Assembly (NCBI RefSeq): GCF_003946605.1
Contig: NZ_RHOQ01000004.1
Location: 174,112-238,111 of the forward strand
Direction of reading: 5' to 3'
DNA: 64,000 nt
DNA from: Companilactobacillus baiquanensis
GTDB lineage: Bacteria; Bacillota; Bacilli; Lactobacillales; Lactobacillaceae
Of this stretch, positions 47,202-55,744 are shown in pieces (within the stretch, counting starts at the first letter, position 1; each line of letters starts with the position of its first letter). Under the pieces are notes generated by a model. The model was not told the origin of the DNA, did no database searches, and saw nothing but the letters and a program-made list of their open reading frames with translations. Both the position numbers and the translations under genes were made by a program.

Positions 47202-47597
47202 TTAAAATACAACGCCGCTTTCTAAAATAATATTAGAATATGGTGTTTCTTCACCGGTACGAATAAATGCTTTCGTGTTTTTAAGATTGCTTTTCATTTT
47301 ATCATGAGAAATGAACTCAATTTGTGTATCACCAATGATTTTTTTCACAGCAGACAATTGTTCTGGATTTTGTAATTTAATTTCTTCTGCTAAGTATACC
47401 TTTTGAATTTCTAATTCGCTTAGAACATTTTCAAGAACCTGTATGAAACTAGGTAACCCCGCCTCTACTGCCAAGTCAATTTTTTCTGTTCCTTCGGGAA
47501 CGGGCATTCCGGCATCACCTATACTCAAGGTGTCAAAATGACCCATTTGAGAAATAACACGCGAAATATTTGAATTAATGACTCTTGTTTTTTTCAT
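47202..47597 (-). CDS. rbsD: D-ribose pyranase
   Basis: A 131-residue RbsD/FucU-type protein that interconverts pyranose and furanose forms of ribose for the kinase. [20 protein letters not shown] (with the catalytic His), [20 protein letters not shown] and the C-terminal [19 protein letters not shown] are diagnostic. ATG 47597 has AGGTGATTATTTC ahead. A perfect cre match lies 19 bases upstream. Confidence 0.95.
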   Translation of the reverse strand: MKKTRVINSNISRVISQMGHFDTLSIGDAGMPVPEGTEKIDLAVEAGLPSFIQVLENVLSELEIQKVYLAEEIKLQNPEQLSAVKKIIGDTQIEFISHDKMKSNLKNTKAFIRTGEETPYSNIILESGVVF

Positions 47598-47615
47598 GAA
47601 ATAATCACCTTTTTC

Positions 47616-47629
47616 TGTAATCGCTTGCA
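47616..47629 (-). promoter_or_regulatory. cre box controlling rbsDK
   Basis: TGCAAGCGATTACA on the minus strand fits every position of TGNNARCGNWWWCA, the CcpA binding consensus. It lies just before the rbsD SD, where bound CcpA would repress ribose use during growth on preferred sugars. Confidence 0.75.
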
Positions 47630-47770
47630 TTGATATTCTAACATCATAATTTTTGATAGTAAATAGGATTTCAGCAATTGGTACGTCCCAATTAACTTAA
47701 ATATTTATTGCTTGAATTAAGGAATAAAGCTATTCTTATTAGAGACAATATAGATTAAGGATACATTTAA

Positions 47771-49171
47771 ATGAAAAGAACAACAAAGTTAAGCTTCTAT
47801 TTTATTATATTTATCATTTTCGGACTCATTGGTTATTTTATGCCCCTAACTGGAGATGATCTTAACTGGGGAAGCTATTGGGGAAATAATTATTTTCCAC
47901 AAGGACACTTTCTCACCTATGATGGGCGTTACCTAGGTGACTTGCTAGTTATCGTTATGACGAAGGTAAAACCAGTAGCATTTGTTGCCTACGGGCTATT
48001 CTCTGCATTGATCGTCTTCATGATCCAAAAAATACGCGATCAATTAAATAAGCCGAAATTTATTGGTTTGTTTACCGCTTCGATAATGGCTACTTTTTTA
48101 ATTATCGCACCTAAGTCTATCTTTAGACAAACATTGGGCTGGCATGCTGGTTTTGCCAACTATGTGCCATCAGTTATTTTCCCATTGTTTCTACTATATT
48201 TATTTATTAAAAATTATGATAAAAAAGAAGTTCACTATTATAGAACTATTCTCTTCTTATCATTTTTAGCTTCCGTATTGACGCAGCTCTTTGCTGAACA
48301 TATGACAATACTTAATTGTTTTATCAGCGTGGTAATCTGGCTGTTCTTTAGAAAACATTTCTATGACGGCGCTAAAAAATTATTTAATTATATTCTATTA
48401 GGTAATTTTATCGGAGCCATTTTGATGTTTATAAATGGTGCATATATAAAAATATTAACTGGTTCTGATAGTTATCGTCATGTAACTGGATCAAGTGCTG
48501 GCGATACGATAATTGGATATATGAAGCACACATATACACCTAAATTCTTAGTTGTAATTTCTATTGCTACATTGATTTTTATTGGTGCCGTTATCTTCTA
48601 TACCTACAACTTAAAAGATTTCAAACGTAAAATCGTCAATTATTCATTACTAATTTTTGCTGCCATGTCTGTTTTACCATTTCTCGTGGTTTCACCATTT
48701 GGTTCAAGATGTATGTTTGCAAGCTTCATCTTCTCAGCAGCGATAATTGCCATTAATTTCGACTTGATAACAGAACGTTTTGAAAAGATCCTTCTACCGA
48801 TAATGACAATTATTTTTCTGATTGTTGGAATCAGAATGGACTATTTGGCCCATGATTATGGTCATAGCTTTAATACTTCAATCGATTATACCAACTACCA
48901 AAATACCGTGGATCGTGGCACATATTATATGTTGCAGTACCGTGATACTAACTATATTTGGCTACCTGCTCCAGTTGAAAACGATGCGGTTTACAATTCA
49001 TTATATGTTCGTCACCCTGAACGAAAATTTGTCGCTATTAACTACTGGGATTGGACTGATGCCATGCGTAAGGCTAAAGCAAAAAATCCAAGTCGGGATG
49101 ATTTAATGAAAGAGTTTGATAAACAAATCAAACATAAAGTTAAATTGATCAATGAAAAAAATAGCAAGTAA
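47771..49171 (+). CDS. DUF6056-type membrane protein, possible GT-C-like glycosyltransferase
   Basis: A 466-residue integral membrane protein with about ten or eleven hydrophobic helices. The first periplasmic-side loop holds GYFMPLTGDDLNWGSYWG, with paired acidic residues as at the catalytic site of GT-C enzymes, and the long C-terminal soluble part (after about 370) includes APVENDAVYNSLYVRHPERK. The layout fits the DUF6056 family, which is thought to modify cell-surface glycans. No SD is strong (AAGGATACATTTAA before ATG). It stands alone with its own terminator. The substrate is unknown. Confidence 0.7.
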   Translation: MKRTTKLSFYFIIFIIFGLIGYFMPLTGDDLNWGSYWGNNYFPQGHFLTYDGRYLGDLLVIVMTKVKPVAFVAYGLFSALIVFMIQKIRDQLNKPKFIGLFTASIMATFLIIAPKSIFRQTLGWHAGFANYVPSVIFPLFLLYLFIKNYDKKEVHYYRTILFLSFLASVLTQLFAEHMTILNCFISVVIWLFFRKHFYDGAKKLFNYILLGNFIGAILMFINGAYIKILTGSDSYRHVTGSSAGDTIIGYMKHTYTPKFLVVISIATLIFIGAVIFYTYNLKDFKRKIVNYSLLIFAAMSVLPFLVVSPFGSRCMFASFIFSAAIIAINFDLITERFEKILLPIMTIIFLIVGIRMDYLAHDYGHSFNTSIDYTNYQNTVDRGTYYMLQYRDTNYIWLPAPVENDAVYNSLYVRHPERKFVAINYWDWTDAMRKAKAKNPSRDDLMKEFDKQIKHKVKLINEKNSK

Positions 49172-49206
49172 AAAAGTCAGCAATTCTTAGATTGCTGGCT
49201 TTTTTC
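49169..49206. terminator. bidirectional terminator between DUF6056 and XRE genes
   Basis: AAAAGTCAGCAAT / ATTGCTGGCTTTT with a TCTTAG loop, A run on one side and T run on the other. It serves both converging genes. Confidence 0.85.
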
Positions 49207-49490
49207 TATGCAAAACTTATAACTAATTTTTTATCTAAGGCAGATGCGACTTTACTTAAAGTATCGATACTAGTGTTCTCGCAATTCTCGATCCTAGCCA
49301 CTGTTGATTGGGGAACTTTAACGCGGGCAGCTAGTTCTGATTGAGTTATCCCAGCTTCTCGTCTAGTTCTTATCACTAAAGTAGCTATATCTAATTTTGC
49401 CTTTTCAATCTCAAATGCGACTTTAGATTGTGGATCATAAGCCTGCCTTGCTAGTAGTTGTTCAAATTTTTCCCTTTTTGTACTTACCAT
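49206..49490 (-). CDS. XRE family regulator, antitoxin-like
   Basis: A 94-residue protein whose C-terminal half is a helix-turn-helix: RTRREAGITQSELAARV, then PQSTVARIENCENTSIDTL. The N-terminal half is helical and charged. The shape resembles HigA-type antitoxins, usually found downstream of a HigB toxin, but no toxin frame is present upstream. ATG 49490 follows AAAGGGGA. It may be a free regulator. Confidence 0.75.
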   Translation of the reverse strand: MVSTKREKFEQLLARQAYDPQSKVAFEIEKAKLDIATLVIRTRREAGITQSELAARVKVPQSTVARIENCENTSIDTLSKVASALDKKLVISFA

Positions 49491-49757
49491 ATTTATAGTC
49501 CCCTTTAGCAATATAAAAACAACGAGTAATTTAAATAGATATATTTTATTATCCCCTTAAACACTATATTGTTAATACTAAATTTAATAAGAAATATTAA
49601 TGTTATTTGATAATATTGATCAACCGTTTTATGTTATAATCACTGATTGTGGCATAATTTCATTCATTTTAGTGTGTCAATATGATTTACTTTTTAAGTA
49701 TACATCACATTATATAAACCGTTTTGCCTAATTTTCATAAACTAGCAATAAATATTC
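49491..49757. other. AT-rich intergenic region with an orphan plus-strand promoter-like box
   Basis: No reading frame is convincing here. A TATAAT box at about 49635 faces right, and the only downstream element on that strand is the hairpin at 49758-49798. A short untranslated transcript is possible but weakly supported. Confidence 0.3.
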
Positions 49758-49798
49758 AAAAAAAGCAGCAATCCAAAAATTCGGATTACTGCTTTTTA
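49758..49798. terminator. terminator of the arylsulfotransferase gene
   Basis: AAAAAGCAG-AATCC / GGATT-CTGCTTTTT with one mismatch, with A and T runs on the two sides. Confidence 0.85.
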
Positions 49799-49811
49799 CA
49801 TCTATCTTTTC

Positions 49812-51461
49812 TTATTTATTAACATCAAAGACATAACTGCTTGAATAAAATGGTATTCGATATGCTCGATAAGCGTATGCCTTAGAAGAAGCGTTCTTCA
49901 TTGTGATATTAAACACTTCATTACCCTCAGCATCTACCTCAATGATATTACTTTCTTGTCCACCTTTTTTAAATCCAAAGTCGACTAAAGTATTTCCATT
50001 AGATTCACGTTCAGCATAACCAATAATGCTTGTAAAGTTGGCTTTACCCAAACTCTTACCATATGACCATGTTTGATCAATTGTCATTTTCTTTGTATTA
50101 ATGTGATATTCAACGGCTTGAGAATACTTACCAGAAGTCTTCTTATCACCATTAGTTACATCAATATTATTATCATATAAAATTATATCCTCACTATCAC
50201 CATCATGTTTCAACAAGTATAATCCATGCTGACCACCAGTGATCGTAGTTCCTTGTGTAGGAGTAAGAATTTTACTGCGATACTTTTTAGGCCATGTTGC
50301 TTTAGCCTTACCACTATAGATCCAAATTATTTTATTGGTCTTATAATCTAACTTCATGATCATATCTTGATTACGTCCAGATATCATAATACTATTATCT
50401 GATTTATCATAATCAACGGCATTTTGATGGAACCAGTCAACCTTCTTATCTGTTCCTGCCTTATAGTCTTTATACATTGAACTAGGTAAGATCTTTTTCA
50501 GATCAATAACTTTAACAACTTTACCTGTCTTATGAGAGATCTGTACCATGACATCCTCTTTATACTTAGATCCATCACTAACTGTGGCTAATAAATCATG
50601 ATTTGGCAATTCCAATAAGTCATGATGAATTACAGTCGTTTCATCTTTAGCATTACCTGAGTCATTGGATTTAGTATTTGAACTAAAACTATATTCTTTA
50701 TAAATACGTCCTAAAACATCAGTTTCGATCAAATCATTATAAACCGATGAATCAACTTTTTTCTTCGTTAAAATTAACATATGGCCGTTAGAAATTTGTT
50801 CGATCGTGTGTTGTGAATAATTAGTTGAATACCATCTAACTTCACCATCAGCATCAACAGCAAACGGTTCTTTTGTCGTTCTATTGATAATAGTTAGTTT
50901 ATTATCACCAATATCCATCTTAGTTTTATCGTTCTTAGAAACGCTTATTTTGGCGTTTTTAATATACTTAGGAAGTGATCCTGTTTTAATGTTTACCGTT
51001 TGAGTTTCCGTTGTACCATCTTTATATTTAACAGTAATTTTCACTGTATTATTATAATTTGAATATAATCCTACTACTGGAACTTGGTGACTCTTGGAGT
51101 AACCACCATTAACAGTATTAGTTACACTAGTATCATCACTTTTACCCTCAACTGTATAAGTGATTTTAGCTTCCTTATCTGTATGGAAAATAACCAAGGC
51201 ACTCAATGGAGATGTCTTATAAGGATTTAATTTAATATACGGATTATCAGTCGTATAAGAGCTATCCTTAACCTTCTCCTGGTATTTTTTAGTAAGCGAC
51301 TTTTGCGCATTCTCTCGTGTGTTTATTAGTTTAGAGCCAATATTTTTTTTGATTTGTGCAGTAGTCAAAATACCATTACTTGAACTTTCATTAGAACAAG
51401 CTACTAAAACTACTGAAAGGCACGCCAAAAAAATGGCTATTATCGGTAATTTTTTCCTCAT
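49812..51461 (-). CDS. arylsulfotransferase (ASST)-family lipoprotein
   Basis: A 549-residue protein. The N-terminus (RKKLPIIAIFLACLSVVLVA) is a signal peptide ending in the lipobox VLVAC, followed by a Ser/Asn-rich stretch. An N-terminal beta domain (about 60-180) precedes a beta-propeller of the arylsulfate sulfotransferase kind: HHDLLELPNHDLLATV, WFHQNAVDYDKSDNSIMI and TTITGGQHGLYLLKHDGD carry the histidine regions expected at the active site. ASSTs transfer sulphate between phenols without PAPS. ATG 51461 follows AAGAGGAAAAG. It is a surface-anchored enzyme; its natural donor and acceptor are unknown. Confidence 0.8.
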   Translation of the reverse strand: MRKKLPIIAIFLACLSVVLVACSNESSSNGILTTAQIKKNIGSKLINTRENAQKSLTKKYQEKVKDSSYTTDNPYIKLNPYKTSPLSALVIFHTDKEAKITYTVEGKSDDTSVTNTVNGGYSKSHQVPVVGLYSNYNNTVKITVKYKDGTTETQTVNIKTGSLPKYIKNAKISVSKNDKTKMDIGDNKLTIINRTTKEPFAVDADGEVRWYSTNYSQHTIEQISNGHMLILTKKKVDSSVYNDLIETDVLGRIYKEYSFSSNTKSNDSGNAKDETTVIHHDLLELPNHDLLATVSDGSKYKEDVMVQISHKTGKVVKVIDLKKILPSSMYKDYKAGTDKKVDWFHQNAVDYDKSDNSIMISGRNQDMIMKLDYKTNKIIWIYSGKAKATWPKKYRSKILTPTQGTTITGGQHGLYLLKHDGDSEDIILYDNNIDVTNGDKKTSGKYSQAVEYHINTKKMTIDQTWSYGKSLGKANFTSIIGYAERESNGNTLVDFGFKKGGQESNIIEVDAEGNEVFNITMKNASSKAYAYRAYRIPFYSSSYVFDVNK

Positions 51462-51563
51462 CTTTTCCTCTTTTATTTTATTTTGATTTTCCAAAACTTA
51501 TATATACATATTAATAATAAAATATTGGCATATCGTCAACTTTTTGTGAAGATTCTATGAAAA

Positions 51564-51595
51564 ACAAAAAACCGCAATCCGTAGATTGCGATTCT
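51564..51595 (-). terminator. terminator of the SLAP-like gene
   Basis: AATCGCAATC / GATTGCGGTT with a TACG loop and T run, immediately after the stop codon. Confidence 0.85.
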
Positions 51596-52105
51596 CTAAT
51601 CCAAGTTCTCTGTAAATATTTGTTGCGATACATCAGTTAAGCATATGAATTCATCTGTTGACACTCTAGCGTAAGGAATCGATCCAGAATAAATCACACG
51701 ATCTGAATACCAGTATGTTCCTGGTTTCAAAGCTACATTTGATATTTGATCGAAATTATACGTATAAACGGGTGTATTGGAATCCAATTCATCCCGGATA
51801 ATTTCTGGACGATTTTGATAGAGATAACTGTCCTTACTGCTTAAATATGCTCCAGTTGAAACTTCATAATAGTTTGTTCCATTGATATTTAAGGTACTCC
51901 CAACTTTCCAATCGCTCCCGTGCGCTAGTCCATATTTCAAAACATCCCCGGATGAATTATATAGAGTTGCTGACGTTGAACTTGTCACTTCGGCATCATA
52001 ACCAGGTTGAGTCACAGATTCGGCTTTCGCCACGTTAGTCAGGGAAGAAAAGCTCAAAGTCAGCAAAACTACGAGCATAAATGCTACAATAGTTTTTCTT
52101 TTCAC
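51596..52105 (-). CDS. secreted protein with a SLAP-like surface-layer domain
   Basis: A 169-residue exported protein. The signal peptide (about 1-30: basic start, hydrophobic core FMLVVLLTLSFSSL, cleavage near VAKAES) is clear. Two SLAP-like repeats follow, seen as SATLYNSSGDVLKYGLAHGS and WKVGSTLNINGTNYYEVS, then NVALKPGTYWYSDRVIYSGS and IPYARVSTDEFICL; such domains bind the cell wall non-covalently. No catalytic domain is fused. GTG 52105 with AAGGA nine bases ahead is preferred to the TTG at 52114. Confidence 0.75.
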   Translation of the reverse strand: MKRKTIVAFMLVVLLTLSFSSLTNVAKAESVTQPGYDAEVTSSTSATLYNSSGDVLKYGLAHGSDWKVGSTLNINGTNYYEVSTGAYLSSKDSYLYQNRPEIIRDELDSNTPVYTYNFDQISNVALKPGTYWYSDRVIYSGSIPYARVSTDEFICLTDVSQQIFTENLD

Positions 52106-52283
52106 TTTTCTCAAGTCCTTCTTTCGTTATCTAACTTAAATATCGAGTTTATTTAACCATGATGTTTAAACAAATACAAAAATAATGCTCATTTTCTGAT
52201 CTGATATTTTTACTTTGTTGATATAATAGTAATTTGGAGACAAAAAAAAAGACCAAACGACAATCGTCATTCAGCCTTAGTGA

Positions 52284-52369
52284 TGCGGGTAAGAAGATTC
52301 GAACTTCCACGGAGAAAACTCTCCACAAGATCCTTAGTCTTGCGCGTCTGCCAGTTCCGCCATACCCGC
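52284..52369 (-). tRNA. tRNA-Leu (AAG)
   Basis: Minus strand, 86 bases with a long variable arm typical of leucine: acceptor GCGGGTA / TACCCGC, anticodon stem CAAGA / TCTTG with loop CTAAGGA, variable stem GGAGA / TCTCC, T arm GGAAG-TTCGAAT-CTTCT, discriminator A. The loop position gives AAG (wobble A, read as inosine or unmodified). CCA is not encoded. Confidence 0.9.
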
Positions 52370-52405
52370 ATGCACTTACTATCTTACACAAAAAATAAAT
52401 AATTA

Positions 52406-52876
52406 TCAAGATGACATTTTAATATCTTTAATAAATTTCAGTTTGCCATGACATTTGCCACAGACATACCGATTTGTGTCTAATTTTCTCACTCTTTGAT
52501 ATTTTAAATGACAACTAGAACATTCATATAAGTGAATAATTTTATGTGGTTTTTTGCCTGTGGTCAACTTAGGTGCATAACGTAATCCATCAACCTTTTT
52601 GAGTAATAATTTAAATTCTTTATTACGATGTTGCGCGGGCAAGCCAGCATTATATAAATGATAGTGACATAATTCATGTTTGATAACTCCGATAAGCTTA
52701 GATGTTCCATATATCTGATAGACACGCGGATTAATATCAATATGGCGGTCTTTTAAATGGAATCGTCCGCCAGTTGTTTTTAATCTTTTATTGAAGTTTG
52801 CTTGATGAATAAAAGGCTTCCCAAAATATTCTTGGGAAACCTTTTTTACTAGTTCAGTTAATTCTTGATCGTTCAT
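52406..52876 (-). CDS. SprT-like zinc metalloprotease-type protein
   Basis: A 156-residue protein with VIKHELCHYHLYNAG (the HExxH zinc motif) and a C-terminal zinc ribbon (CSSCHLKY ... CGKCHG). SprT-like proteins in bacteria are of unknown function; the eukaryotic relative Spartan degrades DNA-protein crosslinks. The ATG shares bases with the stop of the YlbF-like gene (TAATG), so the two are translationally coupled. Confidence 0.88.
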   Translation of the reverse strand: MNDQELTELVKKVSQEYFGKPFIHQANFNKRLKTTGGRFHLKDRHIDINPRVYQIYGTSKLIGVIKHELCHYHLYNAGLPAQHRNKEFKLLLKKVDGLRYAPKLTTGKKPHKIIHLYECSSCHLKYQRVRKLDTNRYVCGKCHGKLKFIKDIKMSS

Positions 52877-53307
52877 TACATTTCTGTCAACTTTTGAATT
52901 TGTTTAGAAAACTTATCCATATCTTCATCTTGTTGTTTTTCAGCTTCATTAAAGAGTGTGCGATCAACTTTTTTATCGTCGCCAATACTTTGTGTCATCT
53001 TGGCACAGCCATCAACATAGTCCTTAAAAGCAGCCACAAGAGAAATATGTGTACCCATAAAACGAGCTGGTGCTTTACCTTTTTGAAGTTTAGCTAATAA
53101 ATCTTGATAAGTTTTTGTTCCTTTAGCAAAGTCTCTTTTAATGCGTGCATATTCAACATCATCAATTCTGTCAACGATATCACGGTCCAAATGCTTACGT
53201 AAAGTTTCAAACTCAGGATTTAAAGTATCTTGTTGTTCATCGATCGTTTGAACTGTCTTATTAATTAAATTACTATATTGTACTGCCTTTTTTTGTGCTG
53301 CATTCAT
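52876..53307 (-). CDS. YlbF/YmcA-like helical protein
   Basis: A 143-residue highly charged, all-helical protein (NLINKTVQTIDEQQDTLNPE, ... DMDKFSKQIQKL) without membrane segments. Its composition and length resemble the YlbF/YmcA family, which in Bacillus assists RNase Y and affects competence and biofilm. The resemblance is moderate. It is coupled to the SprT-like gene downstream and lies 11 bases after the glycosyltransferase gene. Confidence 0.55.
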   Translation of the reverse strand: MNAAQKKAVQYSNLINKTVQTIDEQQDTLNPEFETLRKHLDRDIVDRIDDVEYARIKRDFAKGTKTYQDLLAKLQKGKAPARFMGTHISLVAAFKDYVDGCAKMTQSIGDDKKVDRTLFNEAEKQQDEDMDKFSKQIQKLTEM

Positions 53308-53318
53308 AAATAATACCT

Positions 53319-54272
53319 CTATTTTTCTTCAGTATAAGTATCTTTTTCAATGGTAAAACGTGGTCGTTGTTTAACTTCACTAAATATTTTGCCTACATAT
53401 TCACCGATCACACTAATACAAATCAACTGTACTCCACCTAATGCCCAGATGGAAACCATCATTGACGACCAGCCAGATACAACATGACCATTACTCTTTT
53501 GAACCAATGTATAGATCAACAGGAAAATACTGATTAAAACAATAAAGAATCCTAATCCCATAATCATTTTAATCGGCACGATAGAAAAAGAAGTAATTCC
53601 ATCAATTGCAAATTTCAACATCTTTCTCAAAGGGTATTTTGACTCTCCAGCAAACCGTTCTTTTCTAGCATAATATACCTTTGCTGTTTTCAGACCGACC
53701 AATGGGACTATCCCTCTTAAAAAGAGATTTGTTTCATGATAACTCAACAGTATCTCACAGGCACGCTGACTCATTAGACGAAAATCAGCTGAATCAGGTA
53801 CTAATTTCACTCCCAAAAATCCCATTATCTTATAAAAAGTTTCGGCGGTATTTCGTTTAAAGGCTGTATCCGTATCACGATTATTTCTAACTCCATAGAC
53901 TACTTCTGCACCTTTAAGATATTCATCTACCATTTTAGGGATCGCATTAACATCATCTTGCAAATCGGCATCAATTGTAACTATTGCATCAGAATCTCTT
54001 GAAGCAGTCGTTACACCAGCCAATAATGCTCCTTGGTGACCAAAATTACGACTTAATTTAACACCTGTTACAAATTTATTTTCAACTGTAAATTGGTCGA
54101 TCAACTGCCAAGTCTTATCATGACTGCCATCGTCAACGTAAACTATTTTACTGGTGGAGGCAATCTTTTCATCATCGATAAGTCCTTGAAGAATCTGGCT
54201 CAATTCTCTAGTTGTTTCATGTAAAACTTCTTCTTCATTATAACAAGGTACAACAATGCTTAATTTAAACAC
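53319..54272 (-). CDS. GtrB/DPM1-like family 2 glycosyltransferase
   Basis: A 317-residue glycosyltransferase. The GT2 domain starts LSIVVPCYNEEEVLHETT, with the DxD-type VTIDADLQDDVNAIP. Two C-terminal membrane helices (about 230-250 and 265-290) anchor it. It resembles GtrB/YkcC enzymes that load glucose or a similar sugar onto undecaprenyl phosphate for wall or teichoic acid decoration. Its start overlaps the end of the GT-C-like gene upstream; no GtrA-type flippase gene is adjacent. Confidence 0.9.
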   Translation of the reverse strand: MFKLSIVVPCYNEEEVLHETTRELSQILQGLIDDEKIASTSKIVYVDDGSHDKTWQLIDQFTVENKFVTGVKLSRNFGHQGALLAGVTTASRDSDAIVTIDADLQDDVNAIPKMVDEYLKGAEVVYGVRNNRDTDTAFKRNTAETFYKIMGFLGVKLVPDSADFRLMSQRACEILLSYHETNLFLRGIVPLVGLKTAKVYYARKERFAGESKYPLRKMLKFAIDGITSFSIVPIKMIMGLGFFIVLISIFLLIYTLVQKSNGHVVSGWSSMMVSIWALGGVQLICISVIGEYVGKIFSEVKQRPRFTIEKDTYTEEK

Positions 54273-55717
54273 TTAGGTTTCTTCCCCCACTTCAAATTTA
54301 TCCAATTACATAAACTGTACAATCCAACTCCAGAAATGATTGCCCAAATTGGCGTAAATTCAATTCGATAACGACCTTGAACTTCAATCAATAATTGTAC
54401 AGCCACATATGCCATAAATGGTAATAGTAATAAGAATATATTCTTATTATAACTAATTTTGAATAATCGCAAAGAACCGACCCAGCCAAATATGACCAGT
54501 AAAACTGTTCCCAAATAACTAATTAAATTAACAAATCCAATAACTTTTTGCGAATGGTTTTGCTGCATATTAGCAAAGTCGATAGCAGAAGAGCGATTAG
54601 CCCACATGATCGCAAGTTTATCCCAAAATAAAGGAATCCACTTATTATTATCATTTAAATATTTGATTTCTTCATGAATAACCTTGTATTCTTGTTTGCT
54701 GACTTTTTTACGACTTTGCGTCATATCAATTGAATCGACAACATTTTGATCATAAATTCCTTTAGTATTGTAATCTAATCCCGTTACAAATTTCCATTCG
54801 GAATCTCGATTAGAAATACCATATTCATTTAAGCCACTAGATTTAATAGCCATACCAACAGCACTAAAAATTGCCAAATAAATAATAAACGTTGTAGCTA
54901 ATTTCAATATGTTATGGAGATTGATTTTTTTATCATAAAACTTATACACAAGTGCAAAAACAATTATTCCGGCAATTGCCACTGGTCCAATTGGTCTAAT
55001 AATATTTCCCATTGCCAAAGTTAATCCAGCCAGCATATATTGCCAATATTTGTCATGCATCAACAAGTAAAAGGTAACTAAGAATAATAATGTTCCTAAA
55101 TATGAATTATTATTTTGTGGACTCATGGCAAACCAATCTAAATCGATCATCAATAACAAGACTGATAATCTTGCAATTTTGACATTATCAAATACTTTCA
55201 TTGCCAGTTTATAAATCACAAGTAACGTTAATGTTTGGTATACCACATTTAAAACTTGCAACACTAAAACATGAGCTCCAAAGAGTTTGATAACTCCCAT
55301 TACATAGACCAAATATCCTGTTTGATAGGCCCATTTAGCAAAGTAGTCATTATCATTTTTATAAATTGCTCTTCCTTGCAATGCATCTTGTGACTTTCCC
55401 CAAAATGTAGCAAAATCACTCAATTGTTCATTAGGTGTGAATTTGAGCCAAAACAGCCCCACAAGAAAGAATAATGCTAACAATGTTATTAAAACGATCC
55501 GGTTAGTTTTTCGATCATCTTTTAGTTTAATCAAAAGGTACCCTGCCAAGATGACCGCGACTAAAGCACAAAGAAGAACCAGTACACTTAATACTGGTTC
55601 TTCAGCAATGTGAAACGTGCTGTAAAATATACTCATTTGAATGAGCACTATCGACATGAGCAACGCAACACAGATTAAAATAAATTTACTAATTACATTT
55701 TGAAATTTGTCAAACAT
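54260..55717 (-). CDS. GT-C-type membrane glycosyltransferase (PMT/GtrC-like)
   Basis: A 485-residue membrane protein with about 11 or 12 helices. An acidic motif in the first outer loop (QLSDFATFWGKSQDALQGRA) is as expected of GT-C enzymes that use lipid-linked sugars, and the helices include a long cytosolic-side repeat of hydrophobic blocks. It overlaps the GtrB-like gene by 13 bases, and together they could decorate a wall polymer: one charges the lipid, the other transfers outside. Acceptor unknown. Confidence 0.7.
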   Translation of the reverse strand: MFDKFQNVISKFILICVALLMSIVLIQMSIFYSTFHIAEEPVLSVLVLLCALVAVILAGYLLIKLKDDRKTNRIVLITLLALFFLVGLFWLKFTPNEQLSDFATFWGKSQDALQGRAIYKNDNDYFAKWAYQTGYLVYVMGVIKLFGAHVLVLQVLNVVYQTLTLLVIYKLAMKVFDNVKIARLSVLLLMIDLDWFAMSPQNNNSYLGTLLFLVTFYLLMHDKYWQYMLAGLTLAMGNIIRPIGPVAIAGIIVFALVYKFYDKKINLHNILKLATTFIIYLAIFSAVGMAIKSSGLNEYGISNRDSEWKFVTGLDYNTKGIYDQNVVDSIDMTQSRKKVSKQEYKVIHEEIKYLNDNNKWIPLFWDKLAIMWANRSSAIDFANMQQNHSQKVIGFVNLISYLGTVLLVIFGWVGSLRLFKISYNKNIFLLLLPFMAYVAVQLLIEVQGRYRIEFTPIWAIISGVGLYSLCNWINLKWGKKPKCLN

Positions 55718-55744
55718 ATTTCTTATTACAATCCCTTAATAAGT

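Noticed and set aside
49206..49490. HigBA toxin-antitoxin module
   Set aside because: Only the HigA-like regulator is present; no HigB-type frame upstream.
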